A stretch of 64,000 nucleotides of DNA from Winogradskyella jejuensis (GTDB lineage Bacteria > Bacteroidota > Bacteroidia > Flavobacteriales > Flavobacteriaceae), in contig NZ_FQWS01000002.1 in assembly GCF_900129745.1 (NCBI RefSeq), positions 744,001 through 808,000 of the forward strand, read 5' to 3'. Made by a program: the position numbers and the translations under genes. Numbering within the stretch: position 1 is the first letter of the stretch; each line of letters begins with the position of its first letter. Below the pieces are notes generated by a model that saw only the letters and a program-made list of their open reading frames with translations, did not search any database and was not told the DNA's origin. Below, one piece after another: positions 1 through 9,746 of this stretch.

Positions 1-52
1 ATTAGGCACAATAATTGTTAATTTTGAAATACGTAGGCCAAATACCATTTAA
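1..52 (-). CDS. possible 5' end of a divergent gene, cut by window edge
   Basis: On the minus strand an ATG at 52..50 opens a frame that stays open to the window edge (16 codons, beginning MVFGLRISKLTIIVPN). The other two frames hit stops. A TATATTTG element at 77..70 could be its -7 box, although no TTG lies at the usual 19-21 base spacing. The fragment is too short to name. It could equally be a chance reading frame. Confidence 0.2.
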
Positions 53-112
53 AATCGTACTATTAAGTGCAAATATAAGGGTTTTGCGTACATCAATTAA
101 AACCAAAATACT

Positions 113-3100
113 ATCAAAAGAGTACTAAAAATAATAGGAAAAATAGCAGGCATCATTCTGCTTCTTTTTATTATTTTGGTTTTAATTCTCTCAATACCAG
201 CAGTTCAAACCAAACTTGGTAAATACGCCACCAAGCGATTAAACGAAGATTATAAAACGAATATTAATATTGGTAAGGTTGGTCTTCAGTTTAATGGTGA
301 TGTAGAATTAAAAGAAATCTTGATTAAAGATTATAAGCTGGATACCCTTTTTAGTATTCAAGAGCTAAACACATCAATTATTAGCGTAAACAACCTTTAC
401 AATGGTAAGTTGACGTTTGGAGATATCGATATTGAAGATTTAGTCTTCAACCTAAAAACGTATGAAGGCGACGAAGATACGAATCTCGATATTTTTGTTG
501 AACGATTTGAGGACGATAACCCGCGCCAAGGACCAAGCAGTTTTTTATTGTCTTCTAGTGATGTGTCTATTTACAATGGTGTTTTTAGATTGATTGATGA
601 AAATAGAGAAACCAAAAATATTCTTGAATTCTCGGAGCTAAACGCAAATGCCACAGACTTTGTAATCAATGGCCCAGAAGTGAGAACACGTATTAATACC
701 TTTAGCTTTTTAGATAATAGAGGTGTTAGAGTGGAAAATCTTATGACTAACTTTGAGTACGCTTTAGACCATATGAGTTTTAACCAACTCAATATAAAAA
801 CGAAGGCTTCAAATTTAGTAGGAGACCTTCGTTTTGATTATAAGCGTGACGACCTTAGGGTGTTTACAGATAAGGTAAACATAACGGCTAATTTTAAAAA
901 TTCTTATGTACAGTTAAGTGAGTTAAATGCATTCTACAATGAGTTCGGTACCAATCAACGTGCAAGTTTAGATGTTGATTTATCTGGTACATTAAATAAC
1001 TTACAAGCTAGCAATCTGAACATAAGTACGACAAGAAATACAAAAATCTTAGGTGATATTAATTTCAAAAATATTTTTAATGGCGCTAAAGATAAGTTTG
1101 TTCTTGATGGAAGATATACCAACTTATCCTCAAACTATAATGATTTAACGGCACTTTTACCAAACGTACTTGGGAATTCTATTCCTTCGCTTTTTTCTAA
1201 GGTAGGTAACTTTAGACTTACCGGAACCTCAATTATTACAAACGAAGAAATTGATGCTGATTTAGATATTACCACAGAGCTAGGATTTGTAAAATCTGAT
1301 TTAAAACTCACAAATATTGATGACATTGATAATGCCGATTATATAGGTAATATTATCCTCGAAGATTTTAATATAGGTGTATTACTTAATGACCCATTGG
1401 TAGAAAACACATCACTTAACTTAGATGTCGAAGGTTCTAGTTTTAAGCTTGATGCTATTGAAACTAATATCAAAGGCGAGGTCACATATTTAGATTATAA
1501 CAACTACAAATATTCTGGTATTACTGTATCTGGTGACGTGGGAAAAAATATCTTTAATGGAAAGCTTAATGCCAATGATCCAAATATTGTTTTAGACTTT
1601 AATGGTTTGGCAGATATGTCTAATGAAATTAGGAAATTCGATTTTAAGGCTAACGTCACTTATGCAAACTTAAGAGCTTTAAATTTTGTCACTAGAGATA
1701 GTATATCTGAATTTAGAGGTCTTGTAGATATGGCTGTAACTGGTTCTACATACGATAACTTGAAAGGTAAAATAGATGTAAAGAATACGACTTATAAAAA
1801 TCAGGATAAACGTTATAGTTTCAAGGATTTTGCTATTGTTTCTAGTTTTAATAATGCTATTAGAACCATAAAAGTAAACTCACCAGATATTATTGAAGGC
1901 GAAGTTACTGGGAAGTTTAAAATTGAAGAAATCATTAAACTTTCTGAAAATGCTTTGGGAAGTATATATACCAATTATGTGCCTCATGAAATTTCTGAAG
2001 GTCAGTATCTCAATTTCAACTTTAAAATTTACAACCAGATTGCAGCAGTTTTTGACAAGAATTTAAACATAGGACAAAATACAAGAGTAAAAGGTCGTGT
2101 AGAAACAGATGAAAAAGGATTTGAGTTAGAATTTCAATCTCCAAGAATCTCTTTTAAAGACTATGTGGCCTCAAACGTGAACTTAGAAGTAGATAATGCA
2201 AATCCAGTTTACAATACGTATTTAGAGATTAAGAAACTAAATTCTGATATATATAACATCTCAGATTTTAATCTCATTAACGTGACAAAAAGAGATACGC
2301 TGTTTGTAAAGTCAGAATTTAAAGGAGGAGAAAACCAATCTGACGATTACAACATGAATTTTTTCTATACCATTAATGAAGACAATACCTCAGTTGTTGG
2401 GATAAGAAAATCAGATTTTAAGTTCAAAGGGTTTGATTGGGTGATAAATTCGGATAAGGATAACCTCAATAAAATAACTTTTGATAAGCGTTTCAAAAAT
2501 TTTATCATTGAGGATATTAGAGTTAATCAAGGTGAAGAAGAGATTTTATTAGCAGGTGTTCTAAGAGATTCAACCTATAAAGATTTAAATTTAGACTTTA
2601 ATAACGTTGAGTTAGTAAAAATTACGCCACGTATAGACAGTTTAGCGTTAGCAGGTAGAGTTAATGGAAAATTAGCGTTATTGCAAAACAATGGTATTTA
2701 TTTGCCTAAATCTGATATAGAAATAGAGCAATTTAACGTTAATCAATACAATTTAGGTAATCTTAAAGCTGTAGTAAGCGGAGATAATTCTTTAACCAAA
2801 TATAATGTTGATGTTGAGTTACAGAATACTAGTGTAAAGACCTTAAATGCTGAAGGTTCAATAGATTTAAATAAAAGTCGCCCAACTATAGACGTAGATA
2901 TTGCTTTTGATGACTTCTTAATAGACCCGCTAAATCCTTTAGGAGAAGGTGTAATTAGCAATATTAGAGGACTTGTCTCTGGGGAAGCTAAAGTTTCGGG
3001 GAGTTTAAAAAAGCCTGACATTTCTGGAGAACTGCTTTTAGACAAAGCCGGCTTAAGTATTCCATATCTCAATGTGGATTTAAGTTTTGATTTCGATTCT

Positions 3101-4555
3101 CGGGTAGAGCTCAGGAAGCAGCAATTTATATTTGATAATGTAGCGTTAACAGATACTAAATATTTCTCAAAAGGCGCTTTAAACGGTTTTATAGAGCATA
3201 ACAACTTTAGTGATTGGAGACTTGGTTTAGATTTAACAGCAGACCGTTTACTTGTTCTTAATACCGAAGAGTCTGAAGACGAATTGTATTATGGTACGGG
3301 ATTTATTTCAGGAGATGCGGAGATTTCTGGTTATACGGACAATTTAACTATCAAGGTTGATGGTCAGACCGAACCAGGTACAGTGTTTAATATACCGCTT
3401 AATGACGCTGAAAGTTTTGGAGATAACTCATACATCAAATTTTTAAGTCCAGAAGATAAAGAGAAGCGTGCGAAGGGAGAGATTACAAGAAACACAGAAA
3501 TCAAAGGTTTAAACCTTGAATTTGATTTGGTTGTAAATCCCAATGCGGAAATTGAAATTGTTATCGATAAGGAGTCAGGTAGTACTATAAAAGGACGCGG
3601 AAATGGTTATTTAGGGTTCTTTATTAATACCAATGGTAAATTCGAAATGTATGGAGACTTTGTGGTGTCTGAAGGTGAATATAATTTTAAATACAGAGGT
3701 ATTGCCGAAAAGAAATTCTCTGTAGAGCCTGGAGGAAATATAACATGGACAGGTTCACCACTTGGTGCAGAGATTAATTTAAAAGCACTTTACCAAACTA
3801 CAACAAACCCTTCAGTTTTATTAGACGCACCAATCAATAGAGCCATACCAGTAAACTTAGAAATTAATCTTACTGGGCAATTAGAGCGTCCAGAACCAGA
3901 CTTTAGATTTGAATTTCCTAGTGTAGGCTCAACAATAAAATCTGAATTAGATTACCGATTATCGTCTAAAGAAGAGCGCGATAATCAAGCATTATATTTA
4001 TTAGCAACGGGAAGTTTTGCTAGTGGTTTGGCAGACTTAAATGTTTCTGGTACTATTTCAGAACGTCTTAGCGGTATCATAGGCAGCATATTTGGAGACG
4101 ACAACGATAACTTTAAAGTAGGTTTAGATTTAGACTTAGCGCAAAACAATCCAAATTTTGAAACAGAGAGTCGTGTCGCTGTAACGCTTCAAACCAAAAT
4201 ATCAGAGAAGGTTTTAATAAATGGTAAGGTTGGTGTACCTTTTGGAAGTACAACACAAACCACCATCGCAGGAGATGTACAAATTGATTGGTTATTAAAT
4301 GATGATGGCACACTAAAAGCAACTGTTTTCAACCGAGAAAATACAATCCAAAATTTTGTTGGAGACCGAATTGGCTTCACACAAGGCGTTGGAATTTCCT
4401 ATAATGTAGAATTCGATACGTTTAAAGAATTACTTCAAAAAATATTCTCTGGAAAAAACAAAAAGGAGAAAGAAGAGAAGAAGGAAGAAGATACGAAATC
4501 TGAGGAAGAAGAAGTCACGCCAGATTTTATTACTGTCAAGAAAAAGAACAATTAA
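113..4555 (+). CDS. tamB: TamB-like translocation and assembly protein (DUF490)
   Basis: A very long inner-membrane-anchored periplasmic protein of the TamB/AsmA type, thought to form a lipid-conducting bridge between inner and outer membrane and to help outer-membrane biogenesis. It has an N-terminal anchor, about 1,300 residues of repetitive beta-strand sequence, the TamB C-terminal region (roughly residues 1050-1420), and a Lys/Glu-rich tail. The only standard start codon in frame is TTG at 176, but that would cut through the membrane anchor. The frame is open upstream and reads I-K-R-V-L-K-I-I-G-K from an ATC at 113, giving a normal positively charged start followed by a hydrophobic helix. 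I therefore place the start at 113 as a non-standard AUC. The family assignment is firm; the start is inference. The partner tamA is not in the window. Confidence 0.85.
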   Translation: MKRVLKIIGKIAGIILLLFIILVLILSIPAVQTKLGKYATKRLNEDYKTNINIGKVGLQFNGDVELKEILIKDYKLDTLFSIQELNTSIISVNNLYNGKLTFGDIDIEDLVFNLKTYEGDEDTNLDIFVERFEDDNPRQGPSSFLLSSSDVSIYNGVFRLIDENRETKNILEFSELNANATDFVINGPEVRTRINTFSFLDNRGVRVENLMTNFEYALDHMSFNQLNIKTKASNLVGDLRFDYKRDDLRVFTDKVNITANFKNSYVQLSELNAFYNEFGTNQRASLDVDLSGTLNNLQASNLNISTTRNTKILGDINFKNIFNGAKDKFVLDGRYTNLSSNYNDLTALLPNVLGNSIPSLFSKVGNFRLTGTSIITNEEIDADLDITTELGFVKSDLKLTNIDDIDNADYIGNIILEDFNIGVLLNDPLVENTSLNLDVEGSSFKLDAIETNIKGEVTYLDYNNYKYSGITVSGDVGKNIFNGKLNANDPNIVLDFNGLADMSNEIRKFDFKANVTYANLRALNFVTRDSISEFRGLVDMAVTGSTYDNLKGKIDVKNTTYKNQDKRYSFKDFAIVSSFNNAIRTIKVNSPDIIEGEVTGKFKIEEIIKLSENALGSIYTNYVPHEISEGQYLNFNFKIYNQIAAVFDKNLNIGQNTRVKGRVETDEKGFELEFQSPRISFKDYVASNVNLEVDNANPVYNTYLEIKKLNSDIYNISDFNLINVTKRDTLFVKSEFKGGENQSDDYNMNFFYTINEDNTSVVGIRKSDFKFKGFDWVINSDKDNLNKITFDKRFKNFIIEDIRVNQGEEEILLAGVLRDSTYKDLNLDFNNVELVKITPRIDSLALAGRVNGKLALLQNNGIYLPKSDIEIEQFNVNQYNLGNLKAVVSGDNSLTKYNVDVELQNTSVKTLNAEGSIDLNKSRPTIDVDIAFDDFLIDPLNPLGEGVISNIRGLVSGEAKVSGSLKKPDISGELLLDKAGLSIPYLNVDLSFDFDSRVELRKQQFIFDNVALTDTKYFSKGALNGFIEHNNFSDWRLGLDLTADRLLVLNTEESEDELYYGTGFISGDAEISGYTDNLTIKVDGQTEPGTVFNIPLNDAESFGDNSYIKFLSPEDKEKRAKGEITRNTEIKGLNLEFDLVVNPNAEIEIVIDKESGSTIKGRGNGYLGFFINTNGKFEMYGDFVVSEGEYNFKYRGIAEKKFSVEPGGNITWTGSPLGAEINLKALYQTTTNPSVLLDAPINRAIPVNLEINLTGQLERPEPDFRFEFPSVGSTIKSELDYRLSSKEERDNQALYLLATGSFASGLADLNVSGTISERLSGIIGSIFGDDNDNFKVGLDLDLAQNNPNFETESRVAVTLQTKISEKVLINGKVGVPFGSTTQTTIAGDVQIDWLLNDDGTLKATVFNRENTIQNFVGDRIGFTQGVGISYNVEFDTFKELLQKIFSGKNKKEKEEKKEEDTKSEEEEVTPDFITVKKKNN

Positions 4556-4701
4556 CAGTCCATAATTGTCATATATTCAATAAAACACTTAAATATTTAT
4601 TAACTATAACGTTTGAGATATTTTTAGTGCCTTTTTTTTATGATTTTAGTCATATTATTGTGTCCTAGGTTTCATAATTTTACTGTAAATAAAAATTATA
4701 A

Positions 4702-5688
4702 ATGCTAAAAACGATTAAAAAAATAGGTGTTTTTACATCTGGAGGAGATTCTCCAGGTATGAATGCTGCAGTACGTTCAGTAGTGAGGACTTGTGCCTTT
4801 CATGATATTGAATGCTACGGAATATATAGAGGCTACGAGGGAATGATAGAAGGTGATTTTGAAAAAATGGATGCTCGAAGTGTAAAAGGAATCATCAACA
4901 AAGGAGGGACAATTCTTAAATCTGCACGTTCTAAAAAGTTTAGAACCAAAGAAGGAAGAGCAGAAGCTTACAAACAGCTTAAAAAAGCTGGTATTGATGC
5001 ATTTGTAGTTATTGGTGGGGACGGAAGCTTTACTGGTGCTATGATTTTTAATCAAGAGTATAATTTTCCGGTAATGGGTATTCCAGGGACTATAGATAAT
5101 GATATTTATGGAACTACACATACATTGGGGTATGATACTGCCTTAAATACAGCTGTAGAAGCTATAGATAAGATTAGAGATACCGCGAGTTCTCACAACC
5201 GTTTATTCTTTATAGAAGTCATGGGACGCGATGTTGGTCATATTGCCCTTAACGTTGGTGTTGGTGCGGGTGCTGAAGAAATTTTAATACCTGAAGAAGA
5301 TTTAGGTTTAGATAGACTTTTAGAATCTCTAAGGCGAAGCAAGCGTTCTGGTAAATCGTCTAGTATAGTCGTAGTAGCTGAAGGCGATAAGATCGGTAAA
5401 AACGTATTTGAGTTGGCAGATTATGTTGAAGAGAATATGTCGGAATATGAAGTTCGTGTATCTGTTGTTGGTCACATGCAACGTGGTGGGTCTCCATCAT
5501 GCTTTGATAGGGTTTTGGCAAGTCGCATGGGCGTAAAAGCTGTTGAAAGCTTAATCACAGGAAAAAGTAATTATATGGTCGGTCTTAAAAATGACGTGAT
5601 GGACTTAACACCATTTGACCAAGCTGTAAAAGGAAAATCAAAAATAAATATGGAACTTATAAGAGTTTCGGATATAATGACAATTTAA
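4702..5688 (+). CDS. pfkA: ATP-dependent 6-phosphofructokinase
   Basis: Phosphorylates fructose 6-phosphate to fructose 1,6-bisphosphate, the committed step of glycolysis, in the cytosol. The 328-residue length fits bacterial PfkA. Visible motifs are the N-terminal GGDSPGMNA nucleotide site, GGDGSF near residue 110, the catalytic GTIDNDI loop near residue 132, MGRDVGHIA, and VGHMQRGGSPS. GGDGSF, with Gly at the position that separates the two classes, points to ATP rather than pyrophosphate use. It lies 23 bases ahead of gap and is very probably co-transcribed with it. The start is the ATG at 4702; no competing start is nearby. Confidence 0.97.
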   Translation: MLKTIKKIGVFTSGGDSPGMNAAVRSVVRTCAFHDIECYGIYRGYEGMIEGDFEKMDARSVKGIINKGGTILKSARSKKFRTKEGRAEAYKQLKKAGIDAFVVIGGDGSFTGAMIFNQEYNFPVMGIPGTIDNDIYGTTHTLGYDTALNTAVEAIDKIRDTASSHNRLFFIEVMGRDVGHIALNVGVGAGAEEILIPEEDLGLDRLLESLRRSKRSGKSSSIVVVAEGDKIGKNVFELADYVEENMSEYEVRVSVVGHMQRGGSPSCFDRVLASRMGVKAVESLITGKSNYMVGLKNDVMDLTPFDQAVKGKSKINMELIRVSDIMTI

Positions 5689-5696
5689 AATAATAA

Positions 5697-6713
<1,017 letters not shown>

Positions 6714-6734
6714 GCTTTAACATAGAGTAGATAT

Positions 6735-6780
6735 AAAACTCCGTAATGTTTACACTCTTGTAATCTACGGAGTTTTATTT
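6735..6780 (+). terminator. rho-independent terminator after gap
   Basis: AAAACTCCGTA (6735-6745) pairs with TACGGAGTTTT (6766-6776), with a 20-base loop and a T-rich 3' side. It lies between gap and the kinase gene that follows. Confidence 0.8.
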
Positions 6781-6794
6781 TAAAAATAAGACGT

Positions 6795-7655
6795 ATGATT
6801 TTAATTACCGATGGTGGCTCTACAAAATGCGATTGGATTGCTATTAACAGCGATGGGCAATTTGCCACTAATAAGATAAGAACTAAAGGATTAAATCCAG
6901 CTATTCTTGAAGAACGAAAGCTTAGAAAAATTTTGAAGAAAAGCGATGAACTTCAAGAATTAAAAAGAGAGGTCACTCATGTATTTTTCTATGGTGCAGG
7001 CTGTGGTACCGAAAAACCAAAACAAACACTGACAGAAGTATTGCAAGATGTTTTTGTTAATGCAAATGTAGAAGTTCAAGAGGATACAATGGCAGCAGTT
7101 AGATCTTCTCTCAATCATAATGAAGAGGCAGCTGTGGTTTGTATAATGGGTACAGGCTCTAACTGTAGTTATTATGATGGAAAGAAACTACACCAGCGTG
7201 TAAAAAGCTTGGGATATTCTATTATGGATGATGCTAGTGGTAATTATTACGGAAAACAGCTATTAAGAGATTATTATTTCAATAAAATGCCAGATACTAT
7301 AAGATTAGCGTTTGAGCACAAGTATAATCTCGATGCAGATTACATAAAATATAATCTATATAAGCAGGCAAATCCAAATGCATATCTAGCGAGTTTTGCA
7401 GAATTTATGTTTTTAAATAAGGATTCAGGATACATACATGAGCTAATCAAACAAGGACTTAGGGTATTTACTGAAAGTATGATTCTTCAGTTTAAAGAAG
7501 AATTAAAAACAGTTCCTGTTCATTTTGCGGGGTCTATTGCCTTTTTTGCTCAAGAGGAAATTCATGAAGTTGCTAAAGAGTACGGCTATACTGTTGGTAA
7601 TTTTATAAGACGCCCAATAGATGGATTAGTAGATTATCATATAAAGAATCTCTAA
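6795..7655 (+). CDS. N-acetylglucosamine kinase-like BadF/BadG ATPase
   Basis: A 286-residue sugar kinase of the ASKHA fold, BadF/BadG/BcrA/BcrD family, as in bacterial and eukaryotic N-acetylglucosamine kinases. The phosphate-1 motif DGGSTKCDW lies at residues 6-14, the phosphate-2 motif GTGSNCSYYDG near residue 119, and the adenosine-type motif HFAGSIAFF near residue 241. The likely role is phosphorylation of amino sugars salvaged from cell wall or chitin. The exact substrate is inferred. It follows the gap terminator by 14 bases and ends one base before mgsA, so these two are co-transcribed. Confidence 0.85.
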   Translation: MILITDGGSTKCDWIAINSDGQFATNKIRTKGLNPAILEERKLRKILKKSDELQELKREVTHVFFYGAGCGTEKPKQTLTEVLQDVFVNANVEVQEDTMAAVRSSLNHNEEAAVVCIMGTGSNCSYYDGKKLHQRVKSLGYSIMDDASGNYYGKQLLRDYYFNKMPDTIRLAFEHKYNLDADYIKYNLYKQANPNAYLASFAEFMFLNKDSGYIHELIKQGLRVFTESMILQFKEELKTVPVHFAGSIAFFAQEEIHEVAKEYGYTVGNFIRRPIDGLVDYHIKNL

Positions 7656-7656
7656 T

Positions 7657-8019
7657 ATGGAAATAGCTCTAATTGCTCATGATGGGAAGAAAGCTGAAAT
7701 GGTTCAGTTTTTAAACAAACACATTGAGATATTACAACAGAAAAAAGTAACACTTATTTCTACTGGTACCACAGGAAAACGTGTCATAGATGCTGGTCTT
7801 GAGGTAGAAGCTCTTCTTTCAGGACCACTTGGAGGTGATGCTCAAATTGCTGCAAGAGTAGCAGAAGGTCAATGTAAAATGGTACTATTTTTCAGAGACC
7901 CACTAGATAAACATCCTCATGAGCCAGATATTTTAATGCTCATGCGCTTATGCGATGTACACAACATTCCTTTAGCAACAAATCCTGCAACGGCAGAATT
8001 GTTAGTGAGGGCATTATAA
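7657..8019 (+). CDS. mgsA: methylglyoxal synthase
   Basis: Converts dihydroxyacetone phosphate to methylglyoxal and phosphate, a bypass that relieves phosphate-limited glycolysis. The 120-residue protein is short but complete. It shows STGTTGK for phosphate binding, SGPLGGDAQI with the catalytic aspartate (equivalent to Asp71 of the E. coli enzyme), and FFRDPLDKHPHEPDI with the second catalytic Asp/His set. It starts one base after the kinase stop codon. Its position just after pfkA-gap fits overflow control of triose phosphates. Confidence 0.95.
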   Translation: MEIALIAHDGKKAEMVQFLNKHIEILQQKKVTLISTGTTGKRVIDAGLEVEALLSGPLGGDAQIAARVAEGQCKMVLFFRDPLDKHPHEPDILMLMRLCDVHNIPLATNPATAELLVRAL

Positions 8020-8057
8020 AAATGTTCATTTTGTGTTAATAAATCTCAATTTGGCTA

Positions 8058-8088
8058 TTGTAAAACTTATATTTTGGTTTTATCTTTG
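8058..8088 (+). promoter_or_regulatory. Bacteroidota promoter for the 59-residue membrane protein
   Basis: TTG at 8058-8060, a 20-base spacer, then TATCTTTG at 8081-8088. This is an exact fit to the flavobacterial TTG-N19-21-TAnnTTTG consensus. The small gene starts 26 bases downstream. Confidence 0.75.
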
Positions 8089-8114
8089 CCATATCTTAAA
8101 AAAGAAAAACGATT

Positions 8115-8294
8115 ATGTTCGAATTTGACCAGTACTTAGGTTTCTTAGCATTTTTAACCATCTTAACTATCGGTTTTTGGTTAATGATATTCCTTTTAAC
8201 GTTTGTAATCCCTTATTGGGTGTTTGGAGCATCAATCGAGCGTTTCAAAGAAATTAGAGAAGAGAGAAAAGCGAAACGTGCGGCAGCGCATTAA
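8115..8294 (+). CDS. small inner-membrane protein, 59 residues
   Basis: An open frame of 59 codons beginning MFEFDQYLGFLAFLTIL and ending REERKAKRAAAH. One long or two short hydrophobic helices span about residues 8-42, followed by a strongly basic, amphipathic tail rich in Arg/Lys/Glu. It has an excellent promoter 26 bases upstream and a terminator 21 bases downstream, so it is a self-contained transcription unit. That makes it very likely real despite its size. No family recognised. Confidence 0.8.
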   Translation: MFEFDQYLGFLAFLTILTIGFWLMIFLLTFVIPYWVFGASIERFKEIREERKAKRAAAH

Positions 8295-8315
8295 AAGTTT
8301 AAACTTAGATATTGT

Positions 8316-8347
8316 AAAAAGAGTTCCTGTTAGGAGCTCTTTTTTTA
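8316..8347 (+). terminator. rho-independent terminator
   Basis: AAAAAGAGTTCC and GGAGCTCTTTTTTT form an imperfect stem around TGTTA, followed by a run of T. It closes the 59-residue membrane protein unit. Confidence 0.75.
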
Positions 8348-8389
8348 TGCAGTCTATTTAAGTAAATTAGTAGTTTCAAATAAATAAAT

Positions 8390-9727
8390 ATGAAACTAGT
8401 CTGCATTTTTCTTTTCTGTTTTACGCTTTGTGTACAAGCGCAACAAATTCTGCCAGAACGCCAGCGAGCTGAAGTAGTAGATAATATCTTAAAAGATAGA
8501 TTCGATAATTTATTACCAAAATTGATGGATGACACAGGTTTTGATATGTGGATTCTTATTTCTCGCGAGTATAATGAAGACCCAGTACTTAAAACCATGT
8601 TACCAGCAACATGGTTAAATGCAAGACGTAGAACAATATTGGTGTTTTATAGAGATAAAACTAAGAGTACGATTGAAAAATTAGCGGTTGCTCGATATAA
8701 TTTTGGAGAAAATATTATCTCAGCTTGGGATAAAGAGAAAGAGCCAAATCAATGGAAACGATTAATGCAGATTATTGAAGAACGAAACCCTCAATCTATT
8801 GGACTTAATTATTCAGACCATTTTAATATTTGTGACGGTATTGTAAAAACAGATTATGAGGCTTTTATGAATAATCTGCCAAATGGTTATAAGCCAAGAG
8901 TAAAATCTGCTGAAAAATTAGCAATTGGTTGGATTGAAACTAGAACTGAAACCGAAATGGTTATTTACAATCAATTAGTAGATATTACTCATGATATTAT
9001 TTCAGAAGCATTCTCAGAAAAAGTGATTACGCCTGGCATTACAACTACAACCGATGTAGAATGGTGGATGAGAGATAAAGTAACAGCATTAGGTTTGGAG
9101 ACTTGGTTTCACCCAACTGTAGATGTTCAGCGTACAGCAGAAAAACTAGGAAATCATTTGTATGCGTTTTCAAATCGCCCTGAGGATATGGTAATTCTTC
9201 CAGGAGACTTGTTGCATTGCGATTTTGGCATTACCTATTTAAGATTAAATACGGATTGCCAAGAGTTAGCTTATGTTTTAAAGCCAAATGAAACTGAACC
9301 TCCAAAGTTTTTACAAGAGGCTTTAAAAGAAGGAAATCGTGTTCAGGATATTTTCACGAATAATTTTGAAACAGGAAAAACAGGAAACAAAATTCTTGCT
9401 GAGTCTTTAAAGCAAGGAAAGTCTGAAGGCTTAAGACCAGCAATTTATACGCACCCATTAGGAACCTATGGGCATTCTTCAGGTACAACTTTGGGCATGT
9501 GGGATTCTCAAGGCGGCGTCCCAGTAAATGGTGACTATCCGCTGCATGAAAATACAGTTTATGCCATTGAGTTAAATACAACAGTTACTGTCCGAGAATG
9601 GAAACGCGATATTAGAATAATGTTAGAAGAAGCAGGCTTTTGGGGAGAAAATGGTTTTAGATATGTGAATGGTAGACAAACTAAATTATTGACGATTCCT
9701 AGAGTAAAAGACCATCAGGGAAATTAA
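8390..9727 (+). CDS. secreted M24 family metallopeptidase (Xaa-Pro aminopeptidase-like)
   Basis: A 445-residue exported protein with a signal peptide (residues 1-18, cleavage near VQAQQ) and a C-terminal pita-bread M24 domain. The expected metal ligands are present: the Asp pair in DLLHCDFG (near 273), His in YGHSSGTT (near 361), Glu in AIELNTT (near 392) and Glu in MLEEAGFW (near 411). HPTVDVQ near 241 supplies the substrate-side histidine. The family removes N-terminal residues or dipeptides ahead of proline. Substrate here is unknown. The periplasmic location suggests scavenging of peptides. It starts about 40 bases after the previous terminator. Confidence 0.9.
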   Translation: MKLVCIFLFCFTLCVQAQQILPERQRAEVVDNILKDRFDNLLPKLMDDTGFDMWILISREYNEDPVLKTMLPATWLNARRRTILVFYRDKTKSTIEKLAVARYNFGENIISAWDKEKEPNQWKRLMQIIEERNPQSIGLNYSDHFNICDGIVKTDYEAFMNNLPNGYKPRVKSAEKLAIGWIETRTETEMVIYNQLVDITHDIISEAFSEKVITPGITTTTDVEWWMRDKVTALGLETWFHPTVDVQRTAEKLGNHLYAFSNRPEDMVILPGDLLHCDFGITYLRLNTDCQELAYVLKPNETEPPKFLQEALKEGNRVQDIFTNNFETGKTGNKILAESLKQGKSEGLRPAIYTHPLGTYGHSSGTTLGMWDSQGGVPVNGDYPLHENTVYAIELNTTVTVREWKRDIRIMLEEAGFWGENGFRYVNGRQTKLLTIPRVKDHQGN

Positions 9728-9746
9728 ATAAGCCTATATTTAATTC

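Noticed and set aside
2743..3204. 153-residue minus-strand frame within tamB
   Set aside because: Shadow of the tamB frame; low complexity (Ser/Leu/Lys) translation with no start signals.
8305..8598. 97-residue minus-strand frame
   Set aside because: It runs antisense across a terminator and the start of the M24 peptidase gene and has no recognisable features.
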